Positions 1 to 6,142 of a stretch of 7,998 bases of DNA are shown here, piece after piece. The stretch spans positions 1 through 7,998 of the forward strand of contig JAGQQQ010000258.1 in assembly GCA_020426125.1 (NCBI GenBank), in the 5' to 3' direction. Source of the DNA: Planctomycetaceae bacterium. Its GTDB lineage: Bacteria; Planctomycetota; Planctomycetia; Planctomycetales; Planctomycetaceae. The position numbers were made by a program, and so were the translations under genes. The notes under the pieces are model-generated. The model searched no databases, had not been told where the DNA came from, and saw only the letters and a list, made by a program, of their open reading frames with translations. Each line of letters opens with the position of its first letter. The first letter of the stretch is position 1.

Positions 1-2
1 GC

Positions 3-2504
3 AACGCTCCGTCTCAGGGGTATAGCTCGATCGTTTCACTCGCTCCCAATGGCTCTTACCTTGCCGGAACTCTCGCAGGGAATAAACAAATTGAGGTTTA
101 CGATCTGAAGGCGGACAAGTCGCTCGGGATCCTGCAAACGGACTCATCAGGCGACTTTCAGATTTCCCAGTTGGCAGTCTGGGCCGATCGGCTGGTGGCC
201 GTTTCCAATATTCACAATGGCATCAAAGTCTGGGACCTGCCATCGGGACAACTCAAACACGACATCAAAGCCGGGGACAAATTCAACCCGGACTATGGCC
301 ACGCGTTTAGTCCCTCAGGGAAGTATCTCGCCGTTGACGGCGAGTTTCTCAAAAAGCAGATCGACTTTTATGACCTCGCCGATGGGAAAGTCGTTGGTTC
401 CATCAGCCCCGAAGGCGAGACTCGCGTCGGAGAAATCGAAGCGATGGGCTTCTCTCAAGAAGGAGACAAATTCGCCGCCATTTACGGAGTCGACATCTTT
501 TCCGCCCCGGCCAGAAAGTATTCGCGGGTCGTCGTCTGGGATTTGAAAACGGGAAAACTCTCCTCCGACTTCGAACTGGAACCAAAACTCAAGGATCAGT
601 TGGATCCGGTTTATCAGAACCATTTCATGGAATCTCTTCCGGGAACGAATCGTTGGTTGGTGCAGAGCCAAGGGATTGTGGATGCGGATGAACAACAACT
701 CGTGTTGGCGTTTCCGAAACAGCAAGGGGTCGATCTGAATCCCTCGCGAAAGGTGATGGAGCCAAACACGGTCGCCGCGGTGATCACGGAGAAAGGGGAT
801 CCCCGAATCGAGTTGGAGACTTTTTCCCAAGAAGATCTTTTGGCCGGCGCTGCGAGTGCCGCCGCTGGAGGAATGGCCAGTGACGCGGGCCTGCCGCCCC
901 TGACTCCGAGCGACTTCACGGAAGCCCGCGAGGCCCTGGCCTCCAATGAATGGGCCGCCCCCGTCGATGGACTCCGCACCACCCCCATTCGAGATTCGAT
1001 TCGAGTCGCGAGTGACGGCACCGCCCGCGACATTGCCATTTCCCGATCGGAGTCGCCGGTGATCGTTATCCGCGTCGGTATCGGCGAAAATTCCAACGAT
1101 CCCGCAGTTCAGGCATATCAGAAAACTTTGGAGTTGCTGGGAGGGAGTCCTCTCGAAACGAAGGCCAAACAGCCATTCGCCAAGGAATCAGAGTTATCCG
1201 CCTTCGATGCGTCTGGAAAGGAGTTGGGCAAGGTCACCATTCCTTACTCCGCACAACTTTGGAGTGTTTCCCCCAACGGTCAGTTGGCGGTTCTCGAACA
1301 ACACGAAACCAACGGCCGCCTTGATATCTATCAACTCCAGGAAAGCGGCGAACATATCGTTGGGTGGCGTCCCTATCGAGCGGAGAGCGAGGAGCGGCAT
1401 CGCGAGATCAAACGAGTTGAGTTCATCGACAACCAGACCGTCGCGACGCTGAGTATGAACTATCAGTTGGTGGTTTGGAACGTTCCACAAGCGAAACCGC
1501 TGTGGCGCCTCAACGAAGTCCGCGATTTTGAACTCACTCCCGGGGGAAAGGCATTGATCGCCGTTCGGGGGAATATCCTGGGAGGCAAGAGCCTTGCCGT
1601 GTTTGAAAGCCGGACGGGGGAGGGTTGGGGAGGCGTCGAACTCGATGGAGCCACGAAGTCGTTGGCTTTCCATCCGAACGGACAATTGCTGGCGATTTCC
1701 CGGGACTCCGGCGCCGACAAACTGCTTCGGATCGTGGACTTCGAGACGGGGGAGACCGTCGAGGAATTTCCCATTCCGGCGATCGCCACGTCGATCAGTT
1801 GGACGGGGGATGAATTCCTGTTGTTGAACACCTCGCAACTGGTCAACCGGAAATTGCAGGCAGTGGTCTGGAGTTATTCGTCCGGCCCCGTGCAGTTTCC
1901 GTTGGCTCAAGTCAATACGCAACCCACGTTCCTTCAACTGGCCGGGAACCGGGCCGTGGTGCGTACGGTGGACGTTCCATCAGAGACCGTGGCCGGGCGT
2001 CTTGATCCAGCGCAATTGCGGGATCAGGCGATTTTGAAACCGGGGGATCCCGTCAAGTTGCGTACCAGTATCGCGAGCGAACCGAAGCTGCTGTCATTGA
2101 GAAATGTCGCTGAGGAACTGGTCAGCAGGCAGTTGGAAGCCGCTGGAAGCAAGGTCGGTGATTCCGACATCGAACTCGCTGTCACCGGGTCGATCGTCTC
2201 CGAAGGGAATGCAACAGTTTCCAAGATCGGCGATCGTTCCGTTTCGGAAACGGTGATGCGGAAGACGATTGTGCTGGACTTCACATACTCGAAAGGGGGC
2301 AAACCCCTCTGGACCTCGACCCGGCGCGTGGGAAACCTCGATCAATTCCTGGTTCGCCTTCAACAAGGCCAAACCGCCCAGGAGGGGATTGACCAACAGA
2401 TGGCCGAACGCGCTCAAGGTGTGCTTCGGTCGATGAAGCTTCCGTCGTTCATTTTTGGCGAACAGGCGGCCAGGGGGCTTGGCACGTCATCACTGGTTGA
2501 GTAA
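3..2504 (+). CDS. Large WD40 / beta-propeller repeat protein, 5'-truncated by the window edge
   Basis: The frame is open from base 3 to the TAA at 2502-2504 (833 codons), so the start lies left of the window; the TTG at 171 is internal. WD40-like units are visible as 'SPNG..LA' followed by 'I.VWDL..G' strands: roughly 30-125, 171-265, 300-400, 440-590, then 1250-1350, 1420-1505, 1530-1620, 1650-1770 and 1795-1900. This suggests two propellers split by an Ala/Gly/Pro-rich linker near 830-1000. From about 2000 the repeats stop and a C-terminal module of some 165 residues begins with LKPGDPVKLR, containing alternating strands and helices and ending in GLGTSSLVE. Propellers usually act as protein-binding scaffolds; I cannot name a partner or function. 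Cellular location is unknown because the N-terminus is missing. The next gene starts 152 bp downstream with its own promoter, so the two are probably not co-transcribed. The WD40 nature is well supported; any role is not. Confidence 0.85.
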   Translation, partial: NAPSQGYSSIVSLAPNGSYLAGTLAGNKQIEVYDLKADKSLGILQTDSSGDFQISQLAVWADRLVAVSNIHNGIKVWDLPSGQLKHDIKAGDKFNPDYGHAFSPSGKYLAVDGEFLKKQIDFYDLADGKVVGSISPEGETRVGEIEAMGFSQEGDKFAAIYGVDIFSAPARKYSRVVVWDLKTGKLSSDFELEPKLKDQLDPVYQNHFMESLPGTNRWLVQSQGIVDADEQQLVLAFPKQQGVDLNPSRKVMEPNTVAAVITEKGDPRIELETFSQEDLLAGAASAAAGGMASDAGLPPLTPSDFTEAREALASNEWAAPVDGLRTTPIRDSIRVASDGTARDIAISRSESPVIVIRVGIGENSNDPAVQAYQKTLELLGGSPLETKAKQPFAKESELSAFDASGKELGKVTIPYSAQLWSVSPNGQLAVLEQHETNGRLDIYQLQESGEHIVGWRPYRAESEERHREIKRVEFIDNQTVATLSMNYQLVVWNVPQAKPLWRLNEVRDFELTPGGKALIAVRGNILGGKSLAVFESRTGEGWGGVELDGATKSLAFHPNGQLLAISRDSGADKLLRIVDFETGETVEEFPIPAIATSISWTGDEFLLLNTSQLVNRKLQAVVWSYSSGPVQFPLAQVNTQPTFLQLAGNRAVVRTVDVPSETVAGRLDPAQLRDQAILKPGDPVKLRTSIASEPKLLSLRNVAEELVSRQLEAAGSKVGDSDIELAVTGSIVSEGNATVSKIGDRSVSETVMRKTIVLDFTYSKGGKPLWTSTRRVGNLDQFLVRLQQGQTAQEGIDQQMAERAQGVLRSMKLPSFIFGEQAARGLGTSSLVE

Positions 2505-2610
2505 CGGCGAGGTGGCGAAGTCGGTCAGAAAAGGAGGCGACGTCTCGAAACGATTCCTGGATGCCCGTCCGAACACAGTGGCACCGCTCCCACGTCGTTC
2601 CATTCGACGA

Positions 2611-2616
2611 TATAAT
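2611..2616 (+). promoter_or_regulatory. Candidate sigma-70 -10 box upstream of the keto acid decarboxylase
   Basis: A perfect TATAAT lies 40 bases upstream of the ATG at 2657, in the 152-bp gap after the WD40 gene. No good TTGACA match sits 16-18 bases upstream (the bases there are C-rich), and there is no extended TG motif. A start near 2622-2624 would give a leader of about 34 bases. This is a sequence match only, but its place supports the 2657 start, since the alternative ATG at 2561 would lie upstream of the promoter. Confidence 0.5.
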
Positions 2617-2642
2617 GGTGGAAAGCCCAAGCCCTCTACGCA

Positions 2643-2646
2643 GGAG
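2643..2646 (+). promoter_or_regulatory. Ribosome binding site fixing the decarboxylase start
   Basis: GGAG (within GCAGGAGC) ends 10 bases before the ATG at 2657. The longer in-frame ATG at 2561 would add 32 residues unlike any keto acid decarboxylase, including a stretch read from the promoter region. The 2657 start is therefore preferred. Confidence 0.65.
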
Positions 2647-2656
2647 CAATTTCGCC

Positions 2657-4390
2657 ATGGCTGGAACGTCGAAGACTGGGAAACAACGGAAGAACGCCAA
2701 CGCCCAAAGTCAGGCGACCCCCTCTCGAAAGAAAAAGGGGGGCCAGAAGGCTTCCCCTAACGGTCGTCCGCAGACGATCGGCAGCTACCTCATTCGCAGG
2801 CTCCAGGACTATGGCCTTCACGATCTGTTTGGGATTCCTGGAGATTTTGTACTCCAGTTTTATGGGATGCTGGAGGAAAGCCCCATTCGGGTCATTGGCT
2901 GCACGCGGGAAGACAACGCGGGATACGCGGCGGATGCTTATGCGCGTGTGCATGGGCTCGGGGCCGTTTGCATCACCTATTGCGTCGGGGGATTGAGTCT
3001 CTGTAATTCCATCGCGGGGGCGTTCGCGGAGAAGTCTCCGGTGGTGGTGATCAGTGGAGCGCCCGGGATTCGCGAACGGAACAACGACCCGTTGCTCCAT
3101 CACAAGGTCCGCGACTTCCACACCCAGAAGGAAATCTTCGAGAAGATCACCGTCGCGAGTGCATCGCTGGATGATCCGTTAACCGCGTTTCGCGAAATCG
3201 ACCGATGCCTGGAAGCGGCCTATCGGTACAAGCGGCCGGTCTATCTGGAGCTTCCGCGAGACCGGGTGCACGCGGAAGCACTGGTGCCGCATGAGCCACT
3301 CTCGGCGGTTCTGCAAAGTAATTCGGCGGCTCTGAATGCCGCTCTCGAAGAGGCCCGGGAACGGATCCAATCCGCGAAACAGCCGGTGTTGATTGCGGGG
3401 GTCGAAATTCACCGCTTCGGACTCCGGGAGGAAGTGCTGCGGATCTCAGAAGAGAATCAGATCCCGATGTGTGCGACGCTGCTGGGGAAGTCCGTCGTCA
3501 GCGAACGGCATCCTTTATATCTCGGAGTGTACGAAGGAGCGATGGGCCGACAATCAGTCACTGAGTATGTCGAGAACAGTGACTGCGTGATCCTGCTCGG
3601 CACCTTCATGACTGATATCAATCTGGGGATCTACACAGCCAACCTCGATCCCGGCAGGTGCATCTACGCGACGAGCGAACAGCTCCGGATCGGGCACCAT
3701 CACTTCCATGATGTGGTGCTCAGTGATTTCGTGACCGGTCTCGGGATGGAGAAACTCCGAAAGAAACCCGGAAAATTCACGGCTCCCTCAGGCCGGAAAC
3801 CGGGACAGTATCAGGACCGGGATCCCGTGACGATTGCGAGCCTGTTCGATCATATTGACGAAATTCTGGATGATGAAATGGTCGTCGTTGCGGACGTCGG
3901 CGACTCACTGTTCTCCGCCTCGGACTTGACGATCCATAAACACACCGAGTTTCTCTCTCCGGCGTATTACACGTCCATGGGCTTCGCTGTCCCGGCGGCC
4001 TTGGGCGTCCAGGTGGCCAATCGAGAGCTTCGCCCGCTCGTGTTGGTGGGGGACGGGGCCTTTCAGATGACGTGCCTTGAACTCTCGACTGTCGTTCGGC
4101 ATGACTTCAATCCGATTGTTGTGGTCCTCAACAACAAGGGCTACACGACCGAACGGTTCCTGCAAGAAGGCCCTTTTAATGACATCCTCAACTGGAACTA
4201 CCATCGCCTCCCCGACCTGCTCGGCAAAGGTTGGGGCTTCGAAGTCCGAACGGTTGGCGAACTGCATCAATCAATGCAGGCGGCGCTCGCGCATCGCGAC
4301 GCCTTCAGTATCTTGAATGTCCATCTCGAAAGCACGGACATCAGCCCCGCCCTCAGCCGACTCGCCGAGCGGATGTCGACTCAACTGTAA
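2657..4390 (+). CDS. Thiamine-diphosphate-dependent 2-keto acid decarboxylase (pyruvate/indolepyruvate decarboxylase family)
   Basis: The 577-residue product should decarboxylate a 2-keto acid (pyruvate, indolepyruvate, phenylpyruvate or a branched-chain acid) to the aldehyde, using thiamine diphosphate and Mg2+, in the cytoplasm. The usual order of domains is seen: N-terminal TPP domain about 38-205, central domain about 220-345, C-terminal TPP domain about 430-560. Residues matching the Zymomonas pyruvate decarboxylase active site are all present: Asp63 (PGDF), Glu85 (TREDNAG), His148-His149 (LLHHKVRDF) and Glu499 (NNKGYTTERF). The cofactor motif starts at GDG 465-467 and ends at NN 492-493. 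GDGAFQMT..ELST is characteristic of this family rather than acetolactate synthase. Residues 1-40 are an added Lys/Arg/Gln/Ser-rich tail, with no sign of a signal peptide. The gene has its own promoter and RBS and converges on the sulfatase gene with a 34-bp gap. The class is secure; the substrate cannot be read from sequence. Confidence 0.92.
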   Translation: MAGTSKTGKQRKNANAQSQATPSRKKKGGQKASPNGRPQTIGSYLIRRLQDYGLHDLFGIPGDFVLQFYGMLEESPIRVIGCTREDNAGYAADAYARVHGLGAVCITYCVGGLSLCNSIAGAFAEKSPVVVISGAPGIRERNNDPLLHHKVRDFHTQKEIFEKITVASASLDDPLTAFREIDRCLEAAYRYKRPVYLELPRDRVHAEALVPHEPLSAVLQSNSAALNAALEEARERIQSAKQPVLIAGVEIHRFGLREEVLRISEENQIPMCATLLGKSVVSERHPLYLGVYEGAMGRQSVTEYVENSDCVILLGTFMTDINLGIYTANLDPGRCIYATSEQLRIGHHHFHDVVLSDFVTGLGMEKLRKKPGKFTAPSGRKPGQYQDRDPVTIASLFDHIDEILDDEMVVVADVGDSLFSASDLTIHKHTEFLSPAYYTSMGFAVPAALGVQVANRELRPLVLVGDGAFQMTCLELSTVVRHDFNPIVVVLNNKGYTTERFLQEGPFNDILNWNYHRLPDLLGKGWGFEVRTVGELHQSMQAALAHRDAFSILNVHLESTDISPALSRLAERMSTQL

Positions 4391-4424
4391 TGGTCGTGAA
4401 ACACGGATCGGTCCCAGTCACTCG

Positions 4425-5819
4425 TCATTGAGCGAACTTCAAGAGCGTCGTCGATTCACTCGGCATCGTGTCGAGCGCCTGCTTGAGTTTTCTATAAGCG
4501 TCCGGGCGCTCGTCGACGGGATGTTCCTCCAATGGATCGTTGGACACGTCGAAGAATTTGCCGTCCCCATAAAGCTTCCAGCGCTGGTCGCGGACGAATC
4601 TCACAGGCTTGGTTCTTTCGGGGCGGGGGTTGTAGTAGCAAAAGATCCATTCCCGGGGCCGGCCTGGATCCCCTTTGAGTTGAGGTGCGAAGCTGACGCC
4701 GTCGAGTCCGTCGGGGATCGGCAGTCCGGCATAATCCATCAAGGTCGGGAGGAAGTCCGAAAAATCCACGAGATCTTCACACACTTTGCCTTCGGGGATG
4801 CTTCCTGAGTGGGTCGCGACCAACGCGACGCGGGTCCCCGCATCCGTCGTTTTCCCCTTTCCGCCGACAATGGTGCGACCATTCAGTTGGGACGTAATCG
4901 CTTTGTTGGTCCCATTGTCCCCGGTGAACAGGATGACCGTCTCTTCCGCAATCCCCTGTTTCTCGATCTGCTCGACGATCCTTCCGACGAGATGGTCCAT
5001 ATAGGCAACCATGTCCTCGAAGTTCTGCTGTTGGTTCTTCCGATTTTTCGTCTCACGACTCTTCGTCTCACGACTCTTCGTCTCACTGTCCGGAGTGGTC
5101 AAGAAGGGATTGTGGACGAGAATCATGGGATAGTAGACGAAGAAGGGCGATTCTCGTTCTTCCTGAATGAAATCGAGAATGTGGTCCGTGACGATGTCCG
5201 GGCCGTAGTCATTGGGGGGAAACTGTTTGTTGTTCCCATCGAGAAAGAGCAGCGGATTCCAGTACCGGTCTCCCAGCTTGTCGACCTGCCAGAGACAGCA
5301 GTGATCAAAGCCCGTTTCGGTCGGCCAACTCCCTTTCAGTCGGAATTGCTCGGGGTAGTGCTCCGCTCCGAGCAACTGCCATTTCCCTCCAATGAAGGTG
5401 TCATACCCCGTTTCCTGGAAATAGTGCCCGATCGTCTTCTGATCGGAATTCAAAACGGAAAACGCGGAATAGTTTCGGATGTTGGACAGGCCGGTCATGA
5501 GCTTTACCCGACTCGGCGTACAAAGCGGTTGCGAGTAGCAGTGTTCAAACCGCATTCCCCGCGACGCGAGTCGATCGATATGAGGGGTCTGGTATTGCTC
5601 ACTTCCATAGCACCCGAAACATTCGTAACCAATATCGTCAGCCATGATCAAAACGATGTTTGGGCGAGCGACTGAATCGGCATTTGCTTCGGGAAAACAC
5701 AGGGTTTGCGTCAACAGGCCGACAACGGCTATAAAGGTGAGTGTAGCTATTCTGTGTAGCAAATAACGCGGGAATGACCGGCGGCAACCGGCCTGCGTTA
5801 TGGCAAGGAATTGAAACAT
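4425..5819 (-). CDS. Exported type I sulfatase (formylglycine-dependent, alkaline phosphatase superfamily)
   Basis: The 464-residue product should hydrolyse a sulfate ester, most likely on a carbohydrate, outside the cytoplasm. The N-terminus has a long basic n-region, a hydrophobic core at about 23-40 and a likely signal peptidase I site after Ala47 (ANA-DS). Mature motifs in order: metal-binding Asp61-Asp62 (ADD); formylglycine motif C-T-P-S-R with Cys100; GGKWQL with Lys146; His236 (LVHNPF); GDNG with Asp301-Asn302; GGKGKTT with Lys321. Cys100 must be converted to formylglycine by a maturase not in this window. Two oddities: the usual GKWHLG signature reads GKWQLL, and residues 246-261 are an inserted ETKSR repeat. 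I chose the ATG at 5819 because AGAGGAG lies 5 bases upstream; the in-frame ATG at 5846 (9 residues longer) has no good RBS. A minus-strand terminator stands between this gene and the upstream DUF1501 gene. Substrate unknown. Confidence 0.93.
   Translation of the reverse strand: MFQFLAITQAGCRRSFPRYLLHRIATLTFIAVVGLLTQTLCFPEANADSVARPNIVLIMADDIGYECFGCYGSEQYQTPHIDRLASRGMRFEHCYSQPLCTPSRVKLMTGLSNIRNYSAFSVLNSDQKTIGHYFQETGYDTFIGGKWQLLGAEHYPEQFRLKGSWPTETGFDHCCLWQVDKLGDRYWNPLLFLDGNNKQFPPNDYGPDIVTDHILDFIQEERESPFFVYYPMILVHNPFLTTPDSETKSRETKSRETKNRKNQQQNFEDMVAYMDHLVGRIVEQIEKQGIAEETVILFTGDNGTNKAITSQLNGRTIVGGKGKTTDAGTRVALVATHSGSIPEGKVCEDLVDFSDFLPTLMDYAGLPIPDGLDGVSFAPQLKGDPGRPREWIFCYYNPRPERTKPVRFVRDQRWKLYGDGKFFDVSNDPLEEHPVDERPDAYRKLKQALDTMPSESTTLLKFAQ
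5047..5086 (-). repeat. 15-bp in-frame tandem repeat inside the sulfatase gene
   Basis: Plus-strand unit CGTCTCACGACTCTT occurs at 5049-5063 and 5064-5078, identical, followed by the first 8 bases of a third copy at 5079-5086; two further matching bases precede it. The unit length is a multiple of three, and on the minus strand it encodes repeated ETKSR (residues about 246-261 of the 464-residue product). It lies in a charged loop between the LVHNPF and FEDMVAYMDHLVG segments, so copy number could change without breaking the frame. Confidence 0.9.
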
Positions 5820-5824
5820 GATGA

Positions 5825-5831
5825 CTCCTCT
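5825..5831 (-). promoter_or_regulatory. Ribosome binding site of the sulfatase gene
   Basis: Read on the minus strand this is AGAGGAG, separated by 5 bases from the ATG at 5819. It decides between two in-frame ATG codons (5846 and 5819) in favour of the shorter product. Confidence 0.65.
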
Positions 5832-5893
5832 ATTCTCATCGCGCATGCGCTGCGCTCGATTCTCTCTCGATCACAACCGTTCTATCGGTGCGC

Positions 5894-5941
5894 AAAAAGA
5901 CCAAGGGGCCACGGGCGGCAACCCGTTTGGCGGCCCCTTGG
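5894..5941 (-). terminator. Rho-independent terminator of the DUF1553-DUF1501 operon
   Basis: CCAAGGGGCC at 5901-5910 pairs perfectly with GGCCCCTTGG at 5932-5941. Inside it, ACGGG (5911-5915) can pair with CCCGT (5922-5926). Read on the minus strand, the GC-rich stem is followed at once by TCTTTTTG, the expected U-tract. On the plus strand the stem is followed by CGGCAAGG, so it acts only on minus-strand transcripts. It lies about 200 bases past the DUF1501 stop codon and about 75 bases before the sulfatase start. Confidence 0.85.
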
Positions 5942-5947
5942 CGGCAA

Positions 5948-5965
5948 GGAACCGAAACCGGTTCC
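5948..5965. repeat. Short inverted repeat (hairpin) beside the terminator
   Basis: GGAACCG and CGGTTCC form a 7-bp perfect stem with a 4-base loop, 6 bases beyond the terminator stem. There is no U-tract on either side, so it is not a second terminator. In the minus-strand transcript it would form a hairpin in the 3' untranslated region of the DUF1501 mRNA. Confidence 0.45.
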
Positions 5966-6142
5966 GCCTTCATTGTCTTCCCCACGATTTTTACAGTCAA
6001 TTCCCAGCGGCAACTGGGAGAGCTACGTGGCAACTCGTTGGGCAACAATGTCTTACACCAAGTTTGTGTCAAAGTGGAAATACACGTAGTTGAATCCACA
6101 TCTATTCCACATTCAATCTTCCCAGGAATTTGTGACTCTAGG

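Larger units (their letters stand above)
5820..6142. other. 323-bp intergenic region between DUF1501 and sulfatase genes
   Basis: No convincing gene is present. Frames of 87-92 codons exist on both strands, but they overlap the terminator or adjacent genes and resemble no protein I know. The region holds the sulfatase RBS, a strong minus-strand terminator (5894-5941), and two further inverted repeats: GGAACCG at 5948-5954 with CGGTTCC at 5959-5965, and TCCCAG at 6002-6007 with CTGGGA at 6014-6019. The part from about 5980 to 6140 looks more AT-rich than the genes. No convincing -35/-10 pair for the sulfatase was found in the 75 bases between terminator and start codon. Confidence 0.7.

Noticed and set aside
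614..1096. 160-codon minus-strand frame within the WD40 gene
   Set aside because: It is a shadow of the plus-strand frame, which continues with family-like repeats on both sides.
2561..2656. Longer start for the keto acid decarboxylase at ATG 2561
   Set aside because: It lies upstream of the TATAAT at 2611, adds residues foreign to the family, and the ATG at 2657 has a GGAG at proper distance.
5047..5086. Possible CRISPR-like repeat
   Set aside because: The units are directly adjacent with no spacers and lie in frame inside a gene; it is a tandem minisatellite.
4809..5675. Open frame of 288 codons on the plus strand, antisense to the sulfatase
   Set aside because: It lies wholly inside a gene with intact family motifs on the other strand, and its translation resembles no family I know; long antisense frames are common in GC-rich coding DNA.
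5820..5846. Longer start for the sulfatase at ATG 5846
   Set aside because: There is no good ribosome binding site before it, while AGAGGAG lies 5 bases before the ATG at 5819.
5836..6099. Possible 87-residue minus-strand gene in the gap before the sulfatase
   Set aside because: It would start at a GTG, span the terminator, and its translation is Arg/Ser-rich without recognisable motifs.
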